Below, one piece after another: positions 1 to 6,474 of a stretch of 13,323 bases of DNA. The DNA comes from Candidatus Iainarchaeum sp. (GTDB lineage: Archaea; Iainarchaeota; Iainarchaeia; Iainarchaeales; JAAZKV01). Position numbers and translations under genes: made by a program. Positions within the stretch are counted from its first letter, which is position 1. Every line of letters starts with the position of its first letter. A model generated the notes under the pieces. That model was given only the letters and a program-made list of their open reading frames with translations, had not been told where the DNA came from and did no database searches. The DNA lies in assembly GCA_028691435.1 (NCBI GenBank), contig JAQUZG010000018.1:1-13323 (forward strand). The letters run 5' to 3'.

Positions 1-95
1 GATTAACAATTTAAAATTAAAACCAAATCATTATAATTAATTAAACAAATAAAATTATCATTAATTAAAATTAGTTTAAAAAATATTATTTAATT

Positions 96-143
96 AAAAA
101 AAAATCAGTTTTAATTTAATAAAATATATTAAAATAAAAAAAA
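96..143 (-). terminator. oligo-T terminator tracts after dnaJ
   Basis: Read on the minus strand, dnaJ's stop codon is followed at once by a run of eight T (136-143) and then a run of nine T (96-104). Archaeal RNA polymerase commonly terminates at oligo-T tracts without a hairpin, so this is the likely end of the chaperone operon transcript. The rest of 1-143 is nearly pure A/T, with no reading frame or structure that I can support. Confidence 0.5.
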
Positions 144-1280
144 TTAAGCAACAAAAAAGTTATCAAATATTTTTTCAAAGATTGATTTTCTTTTTGATTT
201 TTGATTTGTTTCTTTTTCAAGTTCGTTTAATAGTTCTTTTTGTTTTTTTGATAATTTTTTTGGAGTTTCAACTATTACTTTTACGTATTCGTCCCCATAA
301 TTATTTGAATTTATATTTTTGATTCCTTTTCCTTTTATTCTAAATATTGTGCCAGTTTGTGTTCCAGCTGGAATCTTTAAGTCAGCTTTTCCATCAAGTG
401 TCGGTACAACAACTGTCGCACCAAGTGCTGCTTCAGTAAAAGAAATATTTATTTCAACATATAAATCACTATCATCTCTTTTGAAAATTTTATGTGGAGT
501 TATAAAAATTAATAAATATAGATCTCCAGTTCCATCTCTTCCTTGATTTCCTTTGTCTTGTAATCTTAAATGATTTCCATTATTTATTCCAGCAGGTATT
601 TTTACTTTTAATGTTTCTTGTTTTTCAATTAAACCATTACCATTACAATCTTCACATTTTTCTTCAGCAATTTTTCCAGTTCCATTACAATTTTGACAAG
701 TAGATTGTGATTGGAATATCCCAAATGGAGTTCTTTGTTGATGTATTACTGAACCTTTTCCATTACAATGAGAGCAAGTTTTTAATTTTGAGTTTTTTGC
801 ACCAGTTCCATTACATGTTTGGCATTTTGCAATTCTTTTATATGTTATTTCTTTTTCGCATCCTTTTGCAGCTTCTTCAAAAGTTAATTCAATTTCATAT
901 TTTAGATTTTCTCCTTCATCTCTTTGGTGTCTTTTTTGTCTTCTTCCACCGCCAAATAAATCACTTAAATTTTCAAATTCGCCAAATCCAAATTGATTAA
1001 ATATGTCTTCAAAATCAAAATCCATTCTTTGACCTTGACCAGTACCTTGCGAATAACCTTGGAAGTTTTTATAAGCATCACCATAATTATCATAATTTTG
1101 CTTTTTTTCAGGATCTGATAAAACAGAATAAGCTTCTACAACTTCTTTAAATTTTTTTTCAGCATGTTCTTCGGTTGAAACATCAGGGTGATATTTTTTT
1201 GCAAGAATTTTATATGCTTTTTTTACTTCTTCAACACTTGCACCTTTTTTTAAGCCAAGTACTTCATAGTAGTCTGTCAT
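144..1280 (-). CDS. dnaJ: DnaJ (Hsp40), type I co-chaperone
   Basis: J-domain co-chaperone that stimulates DnaK ATP hydrolysis and delivers unfolded clients, in the cytoplasm. All parts of a type I (class A) protein are visible in 378 residues: the J domain at about 1-68 with HPD at 31-33; a Gly/Phe/Gln-rich linker at about 70-112; four CxxCxGxG zinc motifs at 153-160, 169-176, 195-202 and 209-216; and then the C-terminal substrate-binding beta domains. Length is normal for the family. The ATG is chosen because GGTGAG lies just upstream. It is the last gene of the minus-strand chaperone operon, 23 nt after a small unknown gene, with no room for a separate promoter. Nothing looks degenerate. 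Confidence 0.97.
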   Translation of the reverse strand: MTDYYEVLGLKKGASVEEVKKAYKILAKKYHPDVSTEEHAEKKFKEVVEAYSVLSDPEKKQNYDNYGDAYKNFQGYSQGTGQGQRMDFDFEDIFNQFGFGEFENLSDLFGGGRRQKRHQRDEGENLKYEIELTFEEAAKGCEKEITYKRIAKCQTCNGTGAKNSKLKTCSHCNGKGSVIHQQRTPFGIFQSQSTCQNCNGTGKIAEEKCEDCNGNGLIEKQETLKVKIPAGINNGNHLRLQDKGNQGRDGTGDLYLLIFITPHKIFKRDDSDLYVEINISFTEAALGATVVVPTLDGKADLKIPAGTQTGTIFRIKGKGIKNINSNNYGDEYVKVIVETPKKLSKKQKELLNELEKETNQKSKRKSIFEKIFDNFFVA

Positions 1281-1303
1281 TTGCTCACCATATTTTAATT
1301 AAA

Positions 1304-1531
1304 CTATTTTTTAATTTTTCCATCAATTTTTGCAATTGCTGTTTTTAATTTTATAATTTGAGTATGCATATCAACTAATTTAGATGGGTTATTTGAATTA
1401 GTTGGATGTTTATATTCAGCTATTAACAATGCAAGTTCGTTTTGTAATACTCTTTTTCTTGTAGCTAATAAATTTAATCTAACAAGTTTCACTTTTTCTT
1501 TTACTTTTTTAAACATCTTTTTTATACCCAT
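1304..1531 (-). CDS. small basic helical protein, unknown function, in chaperone operon
   Basis: Unrecognised 75-residue protein between dnaK and dnaJ. It is very Lys-rich at the N-terminus (about 1-28) and at the end. Two apparently helical stretches (about 5-40 and 50-74) flank a polar Asn/Pro/Ser turn at about 42-50, which suggests a helical hairpin or coiled coil. It has no cysteine, signal peptide or membrane segment. The start at 1531 is preceded by GAAGGT at a reasonable distance; an in-frame ATG at 1516 is an alternative. The start overlaps the end of the upstream gene by about 23 nt in another frame, and the stop is 23 nt before dnaJ. Tight spacing and a ribosome binding site support a real gene translated with the chaperones. 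Any functional link to DnaK/DnaJ is inference from position only. Confidence 0.6.
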   Translation of the reverse strand: MGIKKMFKKVKEKVKLVRLNLLATRKRVLQNELALLIAEYKHPTNSNNPSKLVDMHTQIIKLKTAIAKIDGKIKK

Positions 1532-1844
1532 AATTTTTACCTTCAATTAATTTTAAAAATTCTTGATTTTCTTTTAATTTAAGATTTGTATGTATTATTT
1601 TTGGTATGGATGGATGAAATTTATGATTAGTTTGTTTTTCAAGTTTTTCATCACATTTTTTAAAAAATGATTCTTCTCCATTAATTATTAAATCAATTAA
1701 CAACTCTTTTTCAATTTCATTAAATTCTTTTGTTAAATTACAATTTATTGTAAATAATTTTAAATAATTTTTAAATTCTTGATTTTCTCTTTTTTCTTTT
1801 AGTTGATTAAAAATATAATCTTCATTTATTTTAAAGCTGGTCAT
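1509..1844 (-). CDS. hypothetical acidic/basic 111-residue protein in chaperone operon
   Basis: Unrecognised 111-residue protein, rich in Lys, Glu, Asn and Ile, predicted by eye to be mostly helical and soluble. Two isolated cysteines (35 and 64) do not form a zinc motif, and there is no membrane segment. The ATG at 1844 follows GATGAT, a one-mismatch form of the local GGTGAT ribosome binding site. It lies downstream of dnaK, separated from it by a hairpin at 1867-1887, and overlaps the next small gene by about 23 nt. Location in the grpE-dnaK-dnaJ operon is the only hint of function. It could be a lineage-specific chaperone accessory or an unrelated passenger. Confidence 0.6.
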   Translation of the reverse strand: MTSFKINEDYIFNQLKEKRENQEFKNYLKLFTINCNLTKEFNEIEKELLIDLIINGEESFFKKCDEKLEKQTNHKFHPSIPKIIHTNLKLKENQEFLKLIEGKNYGYKKDV

Positions 1845-1866
1845 AAAATCATCTTAAAAATTATCC

Positions 1867-1887
1867 AGCAATCCAAAATGGATTGCT
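1867..1887 (-). terminator. hairpin after dnaK: attenuator or processing element
   Basis: This is a perfect 9-bp inverted repeat (AGCAATCCA / TGGATTGCT) with a three-base loop, 71 nt after the dnaK stop. Four of its nine pairs are G-C, which stands out in this A/T background. On the transcribed minus strand it is followed within about 10 nt by five T. It resembles a weak intrinsic terminator or an RNA stability or processing hairpin that would reduce expression of the downstream small genes and dnaJ relative to dnaK. The structure is seen directly; the role is inference. Confidence 0.5.
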
Positions 1888-1957
1888 AGTTTCTTTTTGA
1901 ACTAATTTAATATTTTTTATTTTTTTAAATTCTTTTTCTTCTTTAGGCACAATAAAA

Positions 1958-3823
1958 TTATTTTTTATTGTCTTTTTCTTCAAATTCTGCATCAACAACA
2001 TTATCATCCCCTTTTGTTTTTTTGTTTGAAGAATTATTTGATTTATCTTCTTGTTGATTTTGTGTTGCTTGTGAAGATTGTTGGTAGATTTCACTACCAA
2101 TTTCTTGAAGTTTTTTATTTAGTTCTTCAACTTTTGATTTTACATCTTGTGCATTTTTTGGTTCTTTTTTTAATTCTTCTTTAATATTATTCAGTCTTTC
2201 TTCTATATCTTTCTTTTTGTTTTCATCTAATTTGTCTTTTAGATCTTCAATCATCTTTTCTGTACTATAAACAGTAGCTTCCGCGTTATTAAAGATTTCA
2301 ATTTCTTCTTTTATTTTTTCATCTTCTTTTGCGTGTGCTTCTGCTTCTTTTTTCATTCTTTCAATTTCTTTTTCATCTAATTTTTGTGATGAAACAATTT
2401 TGATTGATTGTTCTTTTCCAGTACCATTATCTTTTGCAGTAACATGTACAATACCATTTGCATCAATATCAAATGCTACTTCAATTTGTGGCATTCCTCT
2501 TGGAGCAGGTAAAATTCCAGTTAGTTGGAATCTTCCAAGTGTTTTGTCATCTTTTGCAAGTGGTCTTTCACCTTGTAAAACATGTATATCTACTGCTGAT
2601 TGATTATCTGCAGCTGTAGAAAATACTTGTGATTTTTTTGTTGGAATTGTTGTATTTCTTTCAATTAATTTTGTGAATACGCCGCCTAAAGTTTCTATTC
2701 CAAGACTTAATGGTGTAACATCAAGTAATAATACATCTTTTACTTCTCCAGCTAAAACCCCAGCTTGAACTGCTGCACCCATTGCAACACATTCCATTGG
2801 GTCAAGTCCTCTTTCAGGTTCCACCCCAGTTACTTTTTTTACAAATTCTTGAACAATTGGCATTCTTGTTGGTCCACCAACTAAAATTATTTTTGATAAT
2901 TCTTTAGAATTTAATTTTGCATCATTTAATGCTTGGTTAATTGGTTTTTCACATCTCGCGATTAATGGTTTAATTAATTCTTCAAGTTTTGCCCTTGTTA
3001 TTTTCATTGTTAAATGTTTTGGCCCAGTAGCATCAGCTGTAACATATGGTAAATTTATGTCTGTTTCCATTGTTGTAGATAATTCAATTTTTGCTCTTTC
3101 TGCTGCTTCTCTTACTCTTTGCATTGCCATCGAATCTTTTGATAAATCAACATTTTCTCTCTCTTTGAAATCTTTTACAATATAGTCAATTAATATTTGA
3201 TCCATATCTGTTCCACCAAGTTCAGTGTCACCAGATGTTGATTTTACTTCAAATACTCCATCACCCATTTCCATGATTGTTACATCAAGTGTTCCACCAC
3301 CTAAATCAAAAACCATGATTTTTGAGTCTCCTTTTTTATCTAATCCATATGCAAGTGATGCGGCAGTTGGTTCATTAATTATTCTTACTACTTCAAGACC
3401 TGCGATTGCTCCAGCATCTTTTGTTGCTTGTCTTTGATTATCATCAAAGTATGCAGGAACTGTAATTACTGCTTTTTCTACTTTGTCTCCCAAAAATGAT
3501 TCTGCATCTTTTTTTATTTTTTGTAAAATGAATGCAGATATTTGTTGTGGAGTATATTCTTTTCCAGCTGCTTTAAATTTATAATCTTTACCCATTTGTC
3601 TTTTTGCTTTAATTATTGTATTGTCTGGGTTTGTTATTGCTTGTCTTCGTGCACTTTCTCCAACTAACATTTTTCCTTCTTTAGTAAATGCTACTACACT
3701 TGGAAATGCTTTCCCATAAACTGTATTTCCTTCTGCTGATGGAATTATTTTTGGTTTTCCACCTTCTAAAACTGCTGCTGCAGAATTACTTGTTCCAAGA
3801 TCTATCCCAATTATTTTTGCCAT
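1958..3823 (-). CDS. dnaK: DnaK (Hsp70) chaperone
   Basis: ATP-driven cytoplasmic chaperone, partner of the neighbouring GrpE (nucleotide exchange) and DnaJ. The 621 residues show the nucleotide-binding domain with phosphate loop IGIDLGTSNS at 5-14, VPAYFDD at 122-128, INEPTAASLAYG at 149-160, FDLGGGTLDV at 172-181 and ILVGGPTRMP at 313-322. The interdomain linker VLLLDVTPLSLG is at 364-375, followed by the substrate-binding domain, helical lid and a polar Gln/Asn/Ser tail from about 585. The region around residues 72-92 is short: it lacks the roughly 24-residue insertion of proteobacterial DnaK, so it is the Gram-positive/archaeal type. The ATG at 3823 is preferred because GGGTGA sits 5 nt upstream; an in-frame GTG at 3832 lies inside that site. 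It is 73 nt after grpE, probably in one transcript. Confidence 0.98.
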   Translation of the reverse strand: MAKIIGIDLGTSNSAAAVLEGGKPKIIPSAEGNTVYGKAFPSVVAFTKEGKMLVGESARRQAITNPDNTIIKAKRQMGKDYKFKAAGKEYTPQQISAFILQKIKKDAESFLGDKVEKAVITVPAYFDDNQRQATKDAGAIAGLEVVRIINEPTAASLAYGLDKKGDSKIMVFDLGGGTLDVTIMEMGDGVFEVKSTSGDTELGGTDMDQILIDYIVKDFKERENVDLSKDSMAMQRVREAAERAKIELSTTMETDINLPYVTADATGPKHLTMKITRAKLEELIKPLIARCEKPINQALNDAKLNSKELSKIILVGGPTRMPIVQEFVKKVTGVEPERGLDPMECVAMGAAVQAGVLAGEVKDVLLLDVTPLSLGIETLGGVFTKLIERNTTIPTKKSQVFSTAADNQSAVDIHVLQGERPLAKDDKTLGRFQLTGILPAPRGMPQIEVAFDIDANGIVHVTAKDNGTGKEQSIKIVSSQKLDEKEIERMKKEAEAHAKEDEKIKEEIEIFNNAEATVYSTEKMIEDLKDKLDENKKKDIEERLNNIKEELKKEPKNAQDVKSKVEELNKKLQEIGSEIYQQSSQATQNQQEDKSNNSSNKKTKGDDNVVDAEFEEKDNKK

Positions 3824-3832
3824 ATTTTTCAC

Positions 3833-3837
3833 CCTCT
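3833..3837 (-). promoter_or_regulatory. strong ribosome binding site deciding the dnaK start
   Basis: The minus strand reads GAGGGTGAAAAATATGGC. The GGGTGA part matches the archaeal anti-Shine-Dalgarno and is placed 5 nt before the ATG at 3823. The alternative GTG start at 3832 lies within this site and is therefore unlikely to be used. Confidence 0.7.
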
Positions 3838-3896
3838 TTTTTAATAAAATTAATTTTTTCTTAAATTCTTTTGCTTTAATTTTTACAATTTTGTTT

Positions 3897-4466
3897 TTAA
3901 TTATTATTTTCTAATTTATTTATACTTATTTTTGTGTGTCTTAATATTTTTCCTTTTAATATATATCCATTTGATAGTACTTGAGCAACTACACCATCCC
4001 CTAAATTTTTATTTGATTCTTGCATCAAACATTCCATTGTTTCATGATTAAATTCATCACCAACACAAACATTTATTTTTTCAAGTCCATTCTTTTTTAG
4101 AATTGAATTTAATTGTTCATAAACTGGCATGAATTCTTTTGTGTGTTTTATCCCTTGTTCTAGTGAATCAATCACAGGTAATAATTGTTCAATTAAATTT
4201 GCACTTGCAAATTCTTTATATTCTTGATTTTGTTTTTCTGTTCGTTTTTGATAATTTTCAAACTCGGCTTGTAATCGTTTTAATGATTCAGTTAAATCAA
4301 TAATTCTTTGTTTATCTTGATCAATTATTGGTTTATTTTCAACTGGTTTAGTTGGACCAGTTTTATTTTCTTGATTAATTGTTTTGTTTAAATTTTCATT
4401 TTGTTGGTGATTATTTTCTTTTGAATTTAACTGTGTTTGATCAATTGAATTATTTTTTTCGTGCAT
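3897..4466 (-). CDS. grpE: GrpE nucleotide exchange factor
   Basis: Exchange factor that releases ADP from DnaK; acts as a dimer. At 189 residues from the ATG at 4466 it has the usual GrpE order: a disordered Asn/Gln/Glu-rich N-terminus (about 1-48); a long coiled-coil helix (about 50-100) containing LQAEFENYQKRTEK; the four-helix dimer region LIEQLLPVIDSLEQGI; and a C-terminal beta domain with the family signature around GDEFNHETMECLM and the GY.L.G.ILR ending. The reading frame continues upstream to a TTG at 4520, but the ATG is preferred because a TATTTAAA box lies 21-28 bases upstream of it and no ribosome binding site is present, so the transcript is probably leaderless. It is the first gene of the chaperone operon and divergent from a winged-helix regulator. 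Confidence 0.95.
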   Translation of the reverse strand: MHEKNNSIDQTQLNSKENNHQQNENLNKTINQENKTGPTKPVENKPIIDQDKQRIIDLTESLKRLQAEFENYQKRTEKQNQEYKEFASANLIEQLLPVIDSLEQGIKHTKEFMPVYEQLNSILKKNGLEKINVCVGDEFNHETMECLMQESNKNLGDGVVAQVLSNGYILKGKILRHTKISINKLENNN

Positions 4467-4486
4467 ATTATTTATAGTGACTAATC

Positions 4487-4494
4487 TATTTAAA
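4487..4494 (-). promoter_or_regulatory. TATA box of the grpE-dnaK-dnaJ operon
   Basis: TTTAAATA on the minus strand, 21-28 bases before the grpE ATG. That is the archaeal spacing for a transcript starting at or next to the start codon. An identical octamer occurs at 4521-4528 inside the first inverted repeat and could act as a second, more upstream box. Confidence 0.55.
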
Positions 4495-4511
4495 AAATTT
4501 ACTGTGCTTTG

Positions 4512-4537
4512 TTTAAACAATATTTAAATTGTTTAAA
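4512..4537. repeat. inverted repeat IR1, candidate operator
   Basis: Perfect 10-bp arms TTTAAACAAT and ATTGTTTAAA separated by 6 nt, midway between the two divergent start codons and outside both predicted leaderless transcripts. It therefore looks like a DNA site, not an RNA structure. The left arm also lies within a 12-bp perfect palindrome, TTGTTTAAACAA, at 4509-4520. It is likely bound by a dimeric regulator, most simply the adjacent winged-helix protein; this is inference. Confidence 0.6.
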
Positions 4538-4540
4538 TAG

Positions 4541-4567
4541 TTTAGACAAATTTATAAATTGTTTGGA
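4541..4567. repeat. inverted repeat IR2 spanning the regulator's TATA box
   Basis: A diverged copy of IR1: TTTAGACAA, 9 nt, TTGTTTGGA. The outer TTGT/ACAA core is kept and three arm positions mismatch. The spacer contains TTTATAAA (4551-4558), the TATA box of the plus-strand regulator gene. A protein bound here would block TBP, which fits autorepression. Its centre is about 29-30 bp from that of IR1. Confidence 0.5.
4551..4558 (+). promoter_or_regulatory. TATA box of the winged-helix regulator gene
   Basis: TTTATAAA lies 24-31 bases upstream of the ATG at 4582, with no ribosome binding site in between, which points to a leaderless transcript. Confidence 0.6.
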
Positions 4568-4581
4568 TTAATTAAATATTT

Positions 4582-5076
4582 ATGTCAAATGAACTGATAG
4601 TTAAAAAAGAAGGCCAATTACCTTTACTAAAGAGTCAATTAAAAGGAATTGAACACAGGAGAAGTCAGTTTAAAGTAACAATTAGAAAAGTAGAATTACC
4701 AAAAAACAACGATTTTAATGAAAAAATAGCATGGATTTGTTCAACTTTTGGAATTTTTGAAAATATCGATAAAAATAAAAATGCAGCCAGCATATTTAAA
4801 GAAATATTTTTAGCAACAACAACAGGACAAGTAATAACAAGCACAGTAATTGCAGAACGACTTGGATTAAGTAGAGGAGCAACAATCAATCATTTAAATA
4901 ATTTATTAAAATCTGGTTTAATTGAAAAAGGTGGAAAATATTATTTCGCAAGATCAAAAACCATAGAAGGCATAATTAACGAAATAGAAGATGATTTAAT
5001 CCATATTTTTTCACGAATGAAGAGAATAGCAAAAGAAATCGATCAAGACTTACCAAAAGTAATTCAAATGAAATAA
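4582..5076 (+). CDS. winged helix-turn-helix transcriptional regulator, candidate chaperone regulator
   Basis: DNA-binding protein of 164 residues. The central part (about 68-123) is a winged HTH of ArsR/MarR-like type: helix IFKEIFLAT, then VITSTVIAERLGLSRGATINHLNNLLKSG with the recognition helix at about 97-110, then the wing LIEKGGKYYFARS at 113-125. The C-terminal helix (about 127-160) is amphipathic and could be the dimer interface. The N-terminal 60 residues are unassigned. There is no obvious metal or ligand site. It is transcribed divergently from grpE, and its TATA box is overlapped by IR2. Archaeal heat-shock repressors (Phr, HSR1) are also winged-helix proteins linked to chaperone genes, so a similar role is plausible, but I cannot show orthology. 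The exact family is uncertain. Confidence 0.8.
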   Translation: MSNELIVKKEGQLPLLKSQLKGIEHRRSQFKVTIRKVELPKNNDFNEKIAWICSTFGIFENIDKNKNAASIFKEIFLATTTGQVITSTVIAERLGLSRGATINHLNNLLKSGLIEKGGKYYFARSKTIEGIINEIEDDLIHIFSRMKRIAKEIDQDLPKVIQMK

Positions 5077-5142
5077 TAAAACTAAATCCAAAAGATGAAT
5101 TTTTAAATCTAATTTAATAACTATTTAGGTATAGGTGAGATC

Positions 5143-5286
5143 ATGAAAAAAATGTGTATATCTTGCGGAGCAATTTTTGAGCAAAAAACAAATGAAAAAT
5201 ATTGTAGCGAAAAATGTGAAAAAAAAGGAAAAGTTTCACTTCTTGATATGGTTAAAAAACCATTAAAAAAGAAAACAATTGAATAA
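5143..5286 (+). CDS. 47-residue zinc-finger microprotein (DUF2116-like)
   Basis: Short gene encoding MKKMCISCGAIFEQ, then KYCSEKCEKKG, then a basic tail. A CxxC pair (Cys5, Cys8) and a CxxxC pair (Cys21, Cys25) form a four-cysteine zinc site of the CxxCG...(F/Y)CSxxC type seen in small archaeal zinc-ribbon proteins such as DUF2116. The last 20 residues are Lys-rich. The ATG is preceded by GGTGAGATC, an excellent local ribosome binding site, which is strong evidence that this short frame is translated. It is 66 nt downstream of the winged-helix regulator on the same strand. It may be co-transcribed, or use its own promoter around 5100-5120 (TTTTTAAAT). Its role is unknown; nucleic-acid or ribosome binding would fit the composition. 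Confidence 0.8.
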   Translation: MKKMCISCGAIFEQKTNEKYCSEKCEKKGKVSLLDMVKKPLKKKTIE

Positions 5287-5300
5287 AATAATAATTTAAA

Positions 5301-5348
5301 TTTTTTTATTTTGTATATTTATTTTTAAATTTTTTTAAAACTTTTTTT
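5301..5348 (+). terminator. three oligo-T tracts after the zinc-finger gene
   Basis: T7 runs at 5301-5307, 5330-5336 and 5342-5348 follow the plus-strand stop codon within about 60 nt. Serial oligo-T tracts are typical archaeal termination signals. The interval 5287-5378 separates two converging genes and holds nothing else that I can identify. Confidence 0.5.
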
Positions 5349-5378
5349 AATAATCAAATCTAAAAATCCCCCAATAAA

Positions 5379-6470
5379 TTATTTAAAATAAAATGGTTGA
5401 GTATAGCTTTCACCAAAATTATTTTTTAAAACAATTCTAAAAAATTTTTTATTTTTTAAATTAGAATAATCAAATTTAAAATTATTTGAATTTAACTTTT
5501 CAACAACCATCATTTCACCAACATCCGTAATTATTTCAATAGTTAAAGCATTTTCAAAATTAATTTCAACAAATTTTTCATTAGTTTTAATTTGATTTAT
5601 GATTGGAGCAGTTATTTTTCCACCATTTGCATCAAACTGATAAGAAAAATAATAATTTCCATTAGTTAAAGCATACTTAAAAGAATTTAAATCAAGCTTT
5701 TCTAAAAAAAATGTTTGATAATTTCTAAATCCATCAATTGGTGAATGAAAATCATCATTACTTAATCCAAAAACTATTTTATCAGGCAACAAATCATAAT
5801 TTAATTTATCCCATAGATGCCTTGGCGAATTTAAGTAATTATCTAAAGCATATCTGTCCCCTTGATTAAAAACTTCAAGACTAAATAAAACATCAGCATA
5901 TTTTTTGTATAAATTTAAGTACCAATTGTAATCATAATAATCATGAATATTATCAACATAATTATTATAGAAATAAGGGTGATTTATCACCATTAAACAA
6001 TTATTTTCTCTTGCAAATATTGCAGTTTGGTTTCCACCAACTAAAAAGTTTTGATCATCATTTAAATAATCACAAAAATATAAATTAAAATGATGTGCAG
6101 AAGATATTTCATTACCTAAAATTAAAAGCATGTTTGAATCAACATTCTCTGTTTTTGTAGCAAGTTTAGAATTAACTGTGTCATGATCAGTAATTGATAA
6201 AATTGAATAATTAGCATCAGCATATAATTTTATAACTTCATTTACATCTAAAACGCCATCACTTTGATTAGAATGAGTGTGAAGATTCGCACGATAATTT
6301 GAAACTTTATTCCAATCAATATTTTGATATGGGCTAACAAGATAAATTTGACTATTGATATTTTGATTAGAATTAATATTTTTATCTGATATTAAATTAT
6401 TTTTTTGTTGATTAATACAACCAAGAGTTAAAACCATAAAAATTAAAACTACTAAAATTAATTTTTTCAT
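5379..6470 (-). CDS. PHP-domain metal-dependent hydrolase, predicted exported lipoprotein
   Basis: Predicted surface-anchored hydrolase of the PHP superfamily, 363 residues. Residues 1-18 form a signal with a charged start, a hydrophobic core and the lipobox-like LTLGC (Cys18), followed by an Asn/Gln-rich spacer. The PHP metal ligands are all present: HTH at 64-66, SDG at 70-72, TDHD at 94-97, Glu121, His126/127, NHP at 163-165, Glu199 and NDDFH at 238-242. After about residue 280 comes a beta-rich C-terminal domain. The family hydrolyses phosphoester bonds using two or three metals, but the substrate here is unknown. The start codon is 4 nt after the ligase stop, whose TGA is part of the GTGAT ribosome binding site, so the two are translationally coupled. 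An exported PHP protein cannot be the usual polymerase or histidinol-phosphate version. Confidence 0.85.
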   Translation of the reverse strand: MKKLILVVLIFMVLTLGCINQQKNNLISDKNINSNQNINSQIYLVSPYQNIDWNKVSNYRANLHTHSNQSDGVLDVNEVIKLYADANYSILSITDHDTVNSKLATKTENVDSNMLLILGNEISSAHHFNLYFCDYLNDDQNFLVGGNQTAIFARENNCLMVINHPYFYNNYVDNIHDYYDYNWYLNLYKKYADVLFSLEVFNQGDRYALDNYLNSPRHLWDKLNYDLLPDKIVFGLSNDDFHSPIDGFRNYQTFFLEKLDLNSFKYALTNGNYYFSYQFDANGGKITAPIINQIKTNEKFVEINFENALTIEIITDVGEMMVVEKLNSNNFKFDYSNLKNKKFFRIVLKNNFGESYTQPFYFK

Positions 6471-6474
6471 TTAA

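Noticed and set aside
1..143. Repeated TTAATTAAAA-like words suggesting a repeat or origin element.
   Set aside because: Low-complexity A/T sequence makes such words by chance; no consistent unit length or arms longer than about 8 bases.
319..546. Plus-strand open frames opposite dnaJ, and similar ones opposite dnaK, porA and porB.
   Set aside because: They are antisense to well-identified genes, lack start signals and have Phe/Ser/Ile-rich composition expected from complementing A/T-rich coding DNA.
1861..1992. A 43-codon minus-strand frame ending in SNPFWIAG between dnaK and the next gene, with a stop 16 nt before that gene.
   Set aside because: It overlaps the dnaK 3' end, lacks a well-placed ribosome binding site, and its suggestive ending is encoded by the 9-bp inverted repeat at 1867-1887, so the hairpin explains it better. 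I cannot fully exclude a tiny gene.
3824..3832. Extension of dnaK by three residues to a GTG start.
   Set aside because: The GTG lies inside the GGGTGA ribosome binding site of the downstream ATG. The same argument excludes the upstream TTG for porB and favours the ATG for porA.
4467..4520. Extension of grpE by 18 residues to a TTG.
   Set aside because: The extension would run through the predicted TATA box and one arm of the operator, adds no family sequence, and an ATG with correct leaderless spacing exists.
5379..6470. Possibility that the PHP protein is a histidinol phosphatase or polymerase-associated PHP.
   Set aside because: The signal peptide with lipobox and the extra C-terminal domain do not fit these cytoplasmic families.
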